DNA of 33,224 bases from Nocardia thailandica NBRC 100428 (GTDB lineage Bacteria > Actinomycetota > Actinomycetes > Mycobacteriales > Mycobacteriaceae): assembly GCF_000308795.1 (NCBI RefSeq), contig NZ_BAGK01000056.1:1-33224 (forward strand). Reading direction: 5' to 3'. This document shows, in pieces, positions 9,204-16,436 of this stretch. The notes under the pieces are model-generated. The model was not told the DNA's origin and did not search any database. It saw only the letters and a program-made list of their open reading frames with translations. The translations under genes and the position numbers were made by a program. Numbering within the stretch: position 1 is the stretch's first letter; the number at the start of each line of letters is the position of its first letter.

Positions 9204-9306
9204 CCCGCGTGCGCGGGGGCGGCCGGGGTCGGGGCGTTGCCGTGGTGACCCCGCTCATGCGGGTGTCGGCGCAGCTCACAGCCGCCACGCCGGGGGTCCG
9301 CGTCGG

Positions 9307-10188
9307 TCAGGCGGGCAGCTCGTACACCACGCTGGTCATCCGCTCGGATTCCTCCCACAGCCTGCGCAGCAGCTCGGGGTCGCGGGAGAGGCGGGTCGAG
9401 GGGCACGGTTCGACCGGGCCCTGGGACTGCATCCAGCGGTTGGGTCCCCAGTAGACGGTGGGGTCGGCGTCGGGTTCGGTGGCGGCGAACAGGGTCGAGT
9501 GCGCGGCCTTGGCGGGCGGGTGCCCGATCAGCCGGATGAAGGGCTTGCTGACCCTGTCCAGCACGGTCTCGGTGCGGGCGAACAGGTCGGTGGCCGAGAC
9601 GCCGGGGTGCACGGCGTAGGAGCGCTGCTTCGACCCGGCCGCGCCGAGGCGGTTCTGCAGCTCGCGGGCGAACATGAGGTTGGCCAGTTTGGCCTGGGCG
9701 TAGGCGAGATTGCGCTGGTAGCGGCGGTGCTCGTAGTTGAGGTCGTCGATCCAGAGCTTGGGCGTCTGCTTGTGGGCGATCGAGGCGAGGGTGACCACGC
9801 GGTCGGTGATCCGGTCCAGCAGCAGCCCGGTGAGGGCGAAGTGGCCGAGGTGGTTGACCCCGAACTGGGTCTCGAAGCCGTCCGCGGTCCGGGAGAACGG
9901 TATGTTCATCAGGCCCGCGTTGTTGATCAGGACATCGAATTCGCCCTGCTCGCGGGCGAATTCGCGGACCGAGTCGAGCGAGGCCAGATCCAGGGCGGCG
10001 ACGCGCACGTCACCGGGGATCGCATCGGCGACCTCGCGGGCCTTGGCCGCGTTGCGGCAGGCCATGATCACCGTGGCGCCGCGGGCGGCCAGGACCCGGG
10101 TCGTCTCGGCGCCGAGGCCGCCGTTGGCCCCGGTGATCACGAAGGTGCGGCCGGTCTGGTCCGCGATTGCTGCTGGTTTCCACGCCAT
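9307..10188 (-). CDS. Short-chain dehydrogenase/reductase (retinol-dehydrogenase-like)
   Basis: 293-residue classical-fold NAD(P)-dependent oxidoreductase. The cofactor motif TGANGGLG is at about residues 19-26, NNAG at 89-92, the catalytic S136 in TLASIAHK, and Y163/K167 in YAQAKLAN. A basic residue after the first strand (ACRNAAKA) suggests NADP preference. The C-terminal region (HPGVSATDLF, then WGPNRWMQSQGP) is the extended type seen in actinobacterial 'oxidoreductase' SDRs related to retinol and protochlorophyllide reductases. The substrate is unknown. ATG 10188 is preceded by a near-perfect 22-bp palindrome, pointing to repressor control. Confidence 0.9.
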   Translation of the reverse strand: MAWKPAAIADQTGRTFVITGANGGLGAETTRVLAARGATVIMACRNAAKAREVADAIPGDVRVAALDLASLDSVREFAREQGEFDVLINNAGLMNIPFSRTADGFETQFGVNHLGHFALTGLLLDRITDRVVTLASIAHKQTPKLWIDDLNYEHRRYQRNLAYAQAKLANLMFARELQNRLGAAGSKQRSYAVHPGVSATDLFARTETVLDRVSKPFIRLIGHPPAKAAHSTLFAATEPDADPTVYWGPNRWMQSQGPVEPCPSTRLSRDPELLRRLWEESERMTSVVYELPA

Positions 10189-10194
10189 GCCCCG

Positions 10195-10216
10195 TACCTT
10201 ACTCTGGAGTAAGATA
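10195..10216. promoter_or_regulatory. Operator-like palindrome at the SDR start
   Basis: Arms TACCTTACTC and GAGTAAGATA (one mismatch) around a 2-nt centre, the core being TTACTC-TG-GAGTAA. It begins 7 nt upstream of the SDR ATG and lies in the 39-nt gap after the sigma factor gene. Size and symmetry are typical of TetR-family operators. The cognate regulator is not obvious in the window. Confidence 0.6.
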
Positions 10217-10227
10217 CGAGGGAAGGG

Positions 10228-11160
10228 TCAGTCGAGCAGGTCGGCGAGGGCGCGGGTGCAGGTGGGCCTGCGCAGCTTGGTCATGGCCTTGGCCTCGATC
10301 TGGCGGATCCGCTCGCGGGAGACGCCGAGCCGGCCGCCGATCTCGTCGAGGGTGCGGGCCTCGCCCTCCTCCAGGCCGAAGCGCAGGCGGATGACCTGGG
10401 CCTCCCGCTCGGTGAGCACGCTCAGGGCGGCGGCCACCCGGTCGGGCAGCATCGCCTCGGCCACCCGCTCGGCGGGGCCCGGCGCGGGATCGGCGATGAG
10501 GTCGCCCAGCTCGCCGTCCTCGCCGACCGTCGTGTGCAGCGAGGCGGGCCGCTGCTCGTGGCGCAGCAGGGCGTCGACCCGCTCGACCGGGAGTTCCAGC
10601 GCCGCGGCGAGCTCGGCGGCGGAGGCCGGCCTGCCGAGCTCCTGCTCGAGCCGCACGCGGGTGCGGATCAGCCGGTGCAGCACCTCGGCGACGTGCGCGG
10701 GCAGGCGGATGGTCCGGCCCTGCTCGGACAGGGCCCGGCCGATGGCCTGGCGGATCCAGTAGGTCGCGTAGGTCGACAGTTTCACCCCGCGCCGGGGATC
10801 GAACTTCGCCACCGCGCGGATCAGACCGACGGTGCCCTCCTGCACGAGGTCGAGCAGCGACAGGCCCGCGTCGGTGGGGAACCGGCGCGCGATGGAGACC
10901 ACGAGGCGCAGGTTCGCGCGCACCATGTGGTCGGCGGCGCGGCGCCCCTCGGCCTCGGCGCGCAGCAGCGCCCGCCGCTCCTGCGTGCCGAGCGCGGTGC
11001 CCGCGGCGGCGGACTCGTCCAGGGCCCGGCGTGCGTCGGCGCCCGCCGCGACGCATTCGGCGAGGGCGTGCTCCTCCTCGGGGGTCAGCAGGGCGGTGCG
11101 GCCGATGGTGGTCAGGTAGTCGCTGATCGGGTCGGCGCTGACGGTCAGGGTCTGGGGCAC
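10228..11160 (-). CDS. Group 2 sigma-70 factor (SigB-like)
   Basis: 310-residue primary-like sigma factor. Region 1.2 is DPISDYLTTIGRTALLTPEEE (residues 10-30). Region 2 is near-consensus: ANLRLVVSIARRF, LLDLVQEGTVGLIRAVAKFD, STYATYWIRQAIGRAL (82-143). Region 3 follows at 154-200, and region 4 carries LTEREAQVIRLRFGL and an HTH, TLDEIGGRLGVSRERIRQIEAKAMTKLR (270-297). There is no region 1.1, so it belongs to the non-essential group 2 class and should read promoters close to the housekeeping consensus. Start GTG 11160 has AGGA six nt upstream. The C-terminus (RPTCTRALADLLD) differs slightly from SigB. Confidence 0.93.
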   Translation of the reverse strand: MPQTLTVSADPISDYLTTIGRTALLTPEEEHALAECVAAGADARRALDESAAAGTALGTQERRALLRAEAEGRRAADHMVRANLRLVVSIARRFPTDAGLSLLDLVQEGTVGLIRAVAKFDPRRGVKLSTYATYWIRQAIGRALSEQGRTIRLPAHVAEVLHRLIRTRVRLEQELGRPASAAELAAALELPVERVDALLRHEQRPASLHTTVGEDGELGDLIADPAPGPAERVAEAMLPDRVAAALSVLTEREAQVIRLRFGLEEGEARTLDEIGGRLGVSRERIRQIEAKAMTKLRRPTCTRALADLLD

Positions 11161-11231
11161 GGCGGGTCCTGTTCTGTGCGAGGGGATGTCCGGTCCGGGC
11201 GGGCGGCCGACGGCCGCCCGCCCGGCGTTTC

Positions 11232-11459
11232 TCAGCGGCCGGGGATGCGCAGCGGGCGCCGGGTGGGCGCCTGCCAGCCCTGCCCGCCGCGCACGGCGGC
11301 GCGGCCCCCGCGCTTGCGGCTGGTCGGGAAAGCCGGTGTGGTGCGGGCGGATTCGGCGGCCGGGAAACGGTGGGTCAGGTATCGCGCCATGGGTGCTGCT
11401 CCTTCGTCGAGGTGGACGGTGATGCGGGTGTGGGCGGCGTGATCGGGGCCGTGGGGCAT
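11232..11459 (-). CDS. Small basic hypothetical protein upstream of the sigma factor gene
   Basis: 75 residues from ATG 11459 (AGGA 6 nt upstream), or 52 residues from an in-frame ATG at 11390 with a better ribosome site (GAAGGAG, 8 nt spacing). The shorter form reads MARYLTHRFPAAESARTTPA and continues very arginine-rich, ending TRRPLRIPGR. I recognise no family. Support is the ribosome site, the strong promoter at 11506-11534 pointing into it, and its place 71 nt ahead of the sigma gene, where it could be a leader peptide or small regulator. It could also be a chance frame in the sigma factor leader. Confidence 0.45.
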   Translation of the reverse strand: MPHGPDHAAHTRITVHLDEGAAPMARYLTHRFPAAESARTTPAFPTSRKRGGRAAVRGGQGWQAPTRRPLRIPGR

Positions 11460-11505
11460 GCGCTGTCCTGTCTCGCTCGGTGCCCGTCTCGGGCTGACGA
11501 GAACA

Positions 11506-11534
11506 AACTTAGAAGCAACCTAAAAATATGTCAA
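11506..11534 (-). promoter_or_regulatory. Consensus sigma-70 promoter for the small ORF/sigma factor genes
   Basis: On the minus strand: -35 TTGACA (11534-11529), 17-bp spacer, -10 TAAGTT (11511-11506). It is the closest match to the housekeeping consensus I saw in the window. It overlaps the left arm of the inverted repeat at 11518-11548. Confidence 0.7.
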
Positions 11535-11548
11535 GCATAAATTTAGGT
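11518..11548. promoter_or_regulatory. Inverted repeat between the sigma factor and tetR genes (candidate TetR operator)
   Basis: Arms ACCTAAAAATA (11518-11528) and TAAATTTAGGT (11538-11548), 9 of 11 positions complementary, 9-nt spacer. The left arm falls in the spacer of the leftward promoter and the repeat ends 22 nt before the tetR ATG. Binding there would repress both directions. Confidence 0.55.
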
Positions 11549-11558
11549 CGGTATCGGG

Positions 11559-11564
11559 TAGGGT
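11559..11564 (+). promoter_or_regulatory. -10 box of tetR, leaderless-type
   Basis: TAGGGT ending exactly 6 nt before the tetR ATG at 11571. No ribosome site is needed if +1 falls on the ATG. Confidence 0.45.
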
Positions 11565-11570
11565 GGCGTC

Positions 11571-12203
11571 ATGGCAAACGACCAGGGGCTTCGCGCCAGG
11601 AAGAAGCAGCAGACCCGGGAGACCATCTCCCACCGCGCCACCGAGCTGTTCCTCGAGCGCGGCTTCGACAACGTCACGATCGCCGAGGTCGCCGCCGCGG
11701 CGGAGGTCTCGAAGATGACCGTCACCAACTACTTCCCCCGCAAGGAGGACCTCGCCCTCGACCACGGCGACGTCTTCGCGGCCGGGCTCGCGCGCACCGT
11801 CGCCGAGCGCGCGCCGGGGGAGTCGGCCCACGCCGCCCTCCATCGCGCCTACCGGGCGGCCGCGGCGGCGTGCGACCCGGTCGCCGGGTTCAGCGGCCGC
11901 CCCTTCGCGGCGATGATCGCAGGCAGCCCGGCCCTGCGCGCCCGGTTGCGCGAACTGCACGACGAGCGCGAGAACGCCCTGGCCTGCGCGCTGGCCGAGG
12001 CCACAGGCGCCGCGCCGGACGACCTCGCCCCGCGCGTCGCCGCCGCCCAGCTCGCCGGCGTACACCGGGTGCTGTTCGAGGAGACCCAGCGACGCACCCT
12101 CGCCGGCCAGGACGACGCCGCCATCGCCGCCGCGCTCGCCGACGAGGTCGACCGCGCCTTCGCCGCCCTCGCGCCGGGCCTGGCCGGCTACGCCGTGCGC
12201 TGA
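11571..12203 (+). CDS. TetR family transcriptional repressor
   Basis: 210 residues. The N-terminal HTH domain is standard: ARKKQQTRETISHRATELFLERGFDNVTIAEVAAAAEVSKMTVTNYFPRKEDLAL (about residues 8-62). The C-terminal ligand domain is alanine-rich and helical, without recognisable specificity. It stands 66 nt upstream of a drug-exporter gene on the same strand and divergent from the sigma factor unit, with an inverted repeat in its promoter. The likely roles are self-repression plus control of the exporter. The ligand is unknown. Confidence 0.9.
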   Translation: MANDQGLRARKKQQTRETISHRATELFLERGFDNVTIAEVAAAAEVSKMTVTNYFPRKEDLALDHGDVFAAGLARTVAERAPGESAHAALHRAYRAAAAACDPVAGFSGRPFAAMIAGSPALRARLRELHDERENALACALAEATGAAPDDLAPRVAAAQLAGVHRVLFEETQRRTLAGQDDAAIAAALADEVDRAFAALAPGLAGYAVR

Positions 12204-12257
12204 CCCGCAACCCGATTGCCGCCGTGTCACTGGCGGCCGTCCGCGCGGGGGAACGCC

Positions 12258-12263
12258 CATACT
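12258..12263 (+). promoter_or_regulatory. -10-like box of the MFS gene
   Basis: CATACT ending 6 nt before ATG 12270, the same geometry as the other leaderless-type boxes but a weaker hexamer. An inverted pair GCCGCC/GGCGGC spaced by 8 nt lies just upstream, around 12219-12238. Confidence 0.35.
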
Positions 12264-12269
12264 GGGGCC

Positions 12270-14300
12270 ATGGCCGATGCAGTTGCTACGGACGACGAGC
12301 CCGTCGCGCCGATGAGCAAGGCGAAGACCAACATCGTCTTCGCCACCGTGGTGCTCGGCATGCTGATGGCCGCGCTGGACCAGACCATCGTCTCCACCGC
12401 GCTGCCGACCATCGTGGCCGACCTGGGCGGCGCCGGGAACATGGCGTGGGTCGTCACGGCCTACCTGCTGGCCGAGGCCGTCGCCACCGCCCTCGCGGGC
12501 AAGCTCGGCGACCTGTTCGGGCGCAAACTGCTCTTCCAGGTCAGCGCCGTCGTCTTCATCGCGGGCTCGGCGCTGGCCGGACTCGCGCAGGGCATGGGCC
12601 TGCTGATCTTCGCGCGCGGCATCCAGGGCGTCGGCGCGGGCGGCCTGATGGTCACCTCCATGGCGCTGATCGCCGACACCATCCCGCTGCGCGAACGCGG
12701 CAAATACCAGGGCGCGCTCGGGGCGGTGTTCGGCGTGACCACCGTCGTCGGGCCGACCCTCGGCGGGTTGTTCACCGACCACATCAGCTGGCGCTGGTGC
12801 TTCTACGTCAACGTGCCGCTGGCCGTGATCATGGTGCTGATGGCGGCGCGCACCCTGCCGCGCGTGCGGGCCCGCACCCGGCCGGTCATCGACTACCTCG
12901 GCATCGGCCTGGTCGCCCTCGGCGTCTCCGCGCTCATCCTCGGGCTCGAATGGGGCGGCAACGAGTATCCGTGGGGCTCCTGGCAGATCATCGGGTTGTT
13001 CGCGTGCGCGGTGGTGCTGCTCGGCGCCTTCGTCGCGGTGGAGCAGCGCGCGGCCGAACCGATGCTGCCGATGCGGCTGTTCCGGAGCCGGGTCTTCACG
13101 GTGTCGTCGGTCCTGAGTTTCATCGTCGGCTTCGCCATGCTCGGCGCGATGACCTACCTGCCCGCCTACCTGCAATACGTCGACGGGGTGTCGGCGACGG
13201 TGTCGGGCGTGCGGACGCTGCCGCTGGTCGTCGGCCTGTTCGCGACCTCGATCCTGTCCGGGCAGGTGGTCGGGAAGACCGGCCGCTACCGGGTGTTCCC
13301 CCTCGTCGGCACCGCGCTCATGGCGCTCGGCCTGCTGCTGATGTCGACCATGGGCCGCGAGACCAGCGTCTGGCTGGAATCGCTGTACATGCTGGTCCTC
13401 GGCCTCGGTCTCGGCTCCGCCATGCAGGTGCTCACCATCGTCGTGCAGAACACCGTGCCCTACGCCGACCTGGGCACCGCGACCTCGGGCGTCACCTTCT
13501 TCCGCACGCTGGGCAGCGCCTTCGGCACCGCGGTGTTCGGCACGCTCTACAGCGCGCAACTCGACGAGAAGCTGCCCCGCGCGATCGTCGAGGCGGGCAC
13601 CTCGCCGCAGGTGGCCGCCAATCCCGAACTGCTGAGACGCCTGCCCGAACAGCAGGCCGCGCCGATCATCGACGCCTACGCCGCCTCCATCGACCATGTC
13701 TTCCGATGGGTCGTGCCGGTGGCGCTGGTCGGCCTCGCGGTCGCGTTCTTCCTGCCGCAGGTCCGGCTGCGCGACAGCGCGCGGCACGGGGCCACCGATG
13801 TCGGCGAGGGCTTCTCGGTGCCCGACTCCGCCGACCGGGTCGACCTGCTCGAACGCCAGGTCGCCGCCACCGTGCGCCGGGCGAGGGCCGACGGACCGAT
13901 CGTCGGGCAGATCCTGAAGGCCGCGCACAGCTCGCTGGGGCCCGCCGAGGGCTGGGCGCTGGCGCAGGTGTACCTGCACGGCAAGGTCGTCGGGTTCGCG
14001 ACCCTGCGCGACATCGCCTTCCGGCACCGCATCCCGGTCGAGGTCATCGCGCCGATCTTCCGGCGCTGCGTGGAGGACGGCTACCTCGCCGACGACGCCG
14101 GCCGGCTGGCGCTCACCGTCGCGGGCTCCGCCGAGGTGGACACCCTGCGCGAGGGCTGGCGGCGCTGGCTCGGCGACCGCCTCGACGACTGGAACTACCA
14201 GGACCCCGCCGACCGCGCCCTGCTGGACGCGGCCCTGGCCAACATCGCGGCCAAGCTCCTCGACCAGGGCGCCGACAGCCCCACTGCGGCGCCGGCCTGA
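12270..14300 (+). CDS. DHA2-family MFS drug exporter with C-terminal cytosolic domain
   Basis: 676 residues, proton-coupled efflux pump in the cytoplasmic membrane. Motif D1 LDQTIVSTALPTIVADLGG lies near residue 37, motif A GKLGDLFGRK near 80, and the antiporter motif C region reads GVTTVVGPTLGGLFTDHISWRWCFYVN; 14 hydrophobic segments fit the DHA2 class (EmrB/QacA type). After the last helix (near residue 500) there is a soluble tail of about 170 residues: LLERQVAATVRRARADGPIV, WALAQVYLHGKVVG, ALRDIAFRHRIPVEVIAPIFRRCVEDGYLADD-like text that resembles a winged-helix fold. M. tuberculosis Rv1877 is of similar length. Probably controlled by the TetR upstream. Confidence 0.9.
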   Translation: MADAVATDDEPVAPMSKAKTNIVFATVVLGMLMAALDQTIVSTALPTIVADLGGAGNMAWVVTAYLLAEAVATALAGKLGDLFGRKLLFQVSAVVFIAGSALAGLAQGMGLLIFARGIQGVGAGGLMVTSMALIADTIPLRERGKYQGALGAVFGVTTVVGPTLGGLFTDHISWRWCFYVNVPLAVIMVLMAARTLPRVRARTRPVIDYLGIGLVALGVSALILGLEWGGNEYPWGSWQIIGLFACAVVLLGAFVAVEQRAAEPMLPMRLFRSRVFTVSSVLSFIVGFAMLGAMTYLPAYLQYVDGVSATVSGVRTLPLVVGLFATSILSGQVVGKTGRYRVFPLVGTALMALGLLLMSTMGRETSVWLESLYMLVLGLGLGSAMQVLTIVVQNTVPYADLGTATSGVTFFRTLGSAFGTAVFGTLYSAQLDEKLPRAIVEAGTSPQVAANPELLRRLPEQQAAPIIDAYAASIDHVFRWVVPVALVGLAVAFFLPQVRLRDSARHGATDVGEGFSVPDSADRVDLLERQVAATVRRARADGPIVGQILKAAHSSLGPAEGWALAQVYLHGKVVGFATLRDIAFRHRIPVEVIAPIFRRCVEDGYLADDAGRLALTVAGSAEVDTLREGWRRWLGDRLDDWNYQDPADRALLDAALANIAAKLLDQGADSPTAAPA

Positions 14301-14331
14301 ATTCGTCCGCGTCAGGGCAGGTGGACAGCCC

Positions 14332-14360
14332 TTGCCGGCGAATACTCGTAGACGTATATT
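14332..14360 (+). promoter_or_regulatory. padR promoter
   Basis: -35 TTGCCG (14332-14337), 17-bp spacer, -10 TATATT (14355-14360). The predicted start near 14367 is followed by AAGGAGG five nt before the GTG. The -10 lies inside two overlapping inverted repeats. Confidence 0.65.
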
Positions 14361-14372
14361 CGTAGGCGAGTA
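14339..14372. promoter_or_regulatory. Overlapping inverted repeats over the padR promoter (candidate PadR operator)
   Basis: CGAATA (14339-14344) pairs with TATTCG (14357-14362), and TACTCG (14343-14348) pairs with CGAGTA (14367-14372). TCGTAG is also repeated directly at 14346 and 14360. The block spans the -10 and the transcription start, so binding would block padR itself. Confidence 0.5.
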
Positions 14373-14382
14373 AGGAGGCGTC

Positions 14383-15045
14383 GTGGCGACCAAGCGCAAG
14401 GTGAACAACCTGCTGGCCCTGGCGGTGCTGTCGGTCATCGTGGAACGGCCCATGCACCGCTACGAGATCGCCGCCACGCTCAAGGACCGCGGCAAGGACC
14501 GCGACATGGACATCAAGTGGGGCTCGCTCTACACCGTCGTCCAGAACATGGCCAAGGCCGGCTTCCTCGAGGTCGTCGGCAGCGAACGCGACGGCGCGCG
14601 CCCCGAACGGGTCATCTACCGGATCACCGACGCGGGCCGCGCCGAGATGGCCGACTGGACCAGGGAACTGCTGTCCACCCCCGAGACCGAGCACCACCAC
14701 TTCACCGCCGGGCTGTCGATCCTGGCCGTGCTGCCGCCCGAGGAGGTCGTCGAGCTGCTCGGCACCCGGATCGCGGCGCTCGACGAGATCATCGACCGCA
14801 CCCGGGCCGACCTCGCGGCGCTGGCGGGCACGCTGCCCCGGCTGTTCGTGGTCGAGTCCGAATTCGGCCTGGCCATGCTCGAGGCCGAGGCGGCCTGGGC
14901 GCGCGGCCTGCGCGAGGAATTGCGCGCGGGCACGTTCTCCGGCCAGGACCTGTGGCGGCAATGGCATGCCGAGGGCATGCGCGCCGACCGCATCGCCGAC
15001 TTCACCGAGGGGGGTGCCGCGCCCGACCAGCACGATCAGCACTGA
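14383..15045 (+). CDS. PadR family transcriptional regulator
   Basis: 220 residues. The N-terminal winged helix is typical: NLLALAVLSVIVERPMHRYEIAATLKDRG, then KWGSLYTVVQNMAKAGFLEVVGSERDGARPERVIYRITDAGR (to about residue 88). A longer C-terminal helical domain (Vir_Act_Alpha-C type) follows, with FTAGLSILAVLPPEEVVELL and EAAWARGLREEL. PadR repressors usually control an adjacent detoxification or efflux gene; here the candidates are the MFS exporter upstream or the FAD monooxygenase downstream. The ribosome site TAAGGAGG sits 5 nt before GTG 14383, making this start secure. Confidence 0.9.
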   Translation: MATKRKVNNLLALAVLSVIVERPMHRYEIAATLKDRGKDRDMDIKWGSLYTVVQNMAKAGFLEVVGSERDGARPERVIYRITDAGRAEMADWTRELLSTPETEHHHFTAGLSILAVLPPEEVVELLGTRIAALDEIIDRTRADLAALAGTLPRLFVVESEFGLAMLEAEAAWARGLREELRAGTFSGQDLWRQWHAEGMRADRIADFTEGGAAPDQHDQH

Positions 15046-15064
15046 CACTTCGCAGACCCGGCCC

Positions 15065-15090
15065 CGGCGGCGTGCGGCAACACGCCACCG
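15065..15090 (+). terminator. Hairpin after padR
   Basis: CGGCGGCGTG and CACGCCACCG form a 10-bp stem (one G-T pair) with a 6-nt loop, 20 nt after the padR stop. There is no T run. It may end padR transcription before the monooxygenase gene. Confidence 0.4.
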
Positions 15091-15224
15091 GACCCGGGGT
15101 AACCGTCCCGGACCGTGTCCGCGCGCACGCACACCCGGCCTCGAGGCTGGCACCCACAGGATAACCGGGTGGCGTGGGCGGCAGCGGTTCCGTTTCCCCA
15201 CGAACTCAGAATCGGAGACCACCC

Positions 15225-16433
15225 ATGTCCACCATCCGTTCCGCACTCGTCATCGGCGGCGGCATCGCCGGACCCGTCACCGCCACCGCCCTGCGCAAGG
15301 CGGGCATCGACGCCCGCGTCGCCGAGGCCTATCCCGGCCCGTCCGACGGCATCGGGTCCGGGCTCGCCCTCGCCCCCAACGGCCTGGCCGCCCTCGACAT
15401 CGTCGGCGCGGGCGACGCGGTGCGCGCCATCGCGTCGCCCGTCTCGGGGATGCGCCTCGCCGTCGGCGGGCGCGAGCACGTCCTGCCCGTGCTCCCGGAT
15501 CAGCCGCCGCTGCAGGTCGTCGACCGGGGGGAACTGCACCGCGCGCTGCACGACCACGCGGTCGCGGCGGGCGTCCCGTTCGACTACGGCAAGCGGCTGA
15601 CCGGCGTCGACGAGCACGCCGACGGGATCACCGCGCACTTCGCCGACGGCACCACCGCCACCGCCGACGTCCTCGTCGGCGCGGACGGCATCCGTTCCAC
15701 CGTGCGCACCCTCATCGACCCCGCCGCGCCCGGCCCCGACTACACCGGCATGCTCGGCTTCGGCGCGCTCCTCGACGCCGATCTCGACCTGCCCGGCGAC
15801 ACGATGGTCTTCGCCTTCGGCGCCAGGGCCTACTACCTGTACTGGCGGGGCGCCGACGGGCGCGTCGCGTGGGGCGCGAATCTGCCGCACAAGCAGTACC
15901 TCTCGCTGACCGAGGCCCGCGCCGTGCCCGCCGAGCACTGGCTCTCGGTGCTGCGCGAGACCTACGCCTCCGACACCCCCGGTGGCGAATTCGCGCGCCG
16001 GACCACCGCCGAGAACCTCGAGATCACCGGCGCCCTGCACATCATGCCGCCGGTGCCGCACTGGTACCGGGGCCGCATGGTCCTGGTCGGCGACTCCGTG
16101 CACGCCCCGTCCAACAGCTCGGGGCAGGGCGCGTCCCTGGCGATCGAGAGCGGCGTGCAGCTCGCCCGCTGCCTGCGCGACCTCGATTCCCCGGGCGCGG
16201 CCTTCGCCGCCTACGAGGGGCTGCGCCGCGGGCGCGTCGAGGGGATCGCGGCCCGGGCCGCCAGGATCAACCACTCCAAGACCCCCGGCCCGATCGCCCG
16301 GCGCTTCATGAACGCGATGATGCCGCTCATGGTGCGCACGGTGATGAACCCGGAGAAGACGATGGGCGCCGAACGCCGCTACCGCATCGACTGGGACGCC
16401 CCCGTCGAGGCGGGCACGGTCGCCGCCCGCTGA
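15225..16433 (+). CDS. FAD-dependent monooxygenase (PHBH-type)
   Basis: 402-residue aromatic/polyketide-type flavin hydroxylase. The FAD Rossmann motif GGGIAG is at residues 11-16, the DG motif VGADGIRSTVR at 151-161 and the GD motif LVGDSVHAPSNSSGQGASLAIE at 287-309, in the usual order. It resembles the TetX/6-hydroxynicotinate 3-monooxygenase group. The substrate cannot be read from sequence. GGAG about 8 nt before ATG 15225 supports the start. It lies 179 nt after padR and converges on the XRE regulator gene with a 3-nt gap. It could inactivate a compound sensed by PadR. Confidence 0.9.
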   Translation: MSTIRSALVIGGGIAGPVTATALRKAGIDARVAEAYPGPSDGIGSGLALAPNGLAALDIVGAGDAVRAIASPVSGMRLAVGGREHVLPVLPDQPPLQVVDRGELHRALHDHAVAAGVPFDYGKRLTGVDEHADGITAHFADGTTATADVLVGADGIRSTVRTLIDPAAPGPDYTGMLGFGALLDADLDLPGDTMVFAFGARAYYLYWRGADGRVAWGANLPHKQYLSLTEARAVPAEHWLSVLRETYASDTPGGEFARRTTAENLEITGALHIMPPVPHWYRGRMVLVGDSVHAPSNSSGQGASLAIESGVQLARCLRDLDSPGAAFAAYEGLRRGRVEGIAARAARINHSKTPGPIARRFMNAMMPLMVRTVMNPEKTMGAERRYRIDWDAPVEAGTVAAR

Positions 16434-16436
16434 CCG

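Noticed and set aside
11520..14453. Very long minus-strand frame (977 codons) opposite tetR and the exporter
   Set aside because: Third-position GC bias keeps antisense frames open; the translation is His/Gln/Arg/Asp-rich and lacks domains, while both plus-strand genes have clear motifs.
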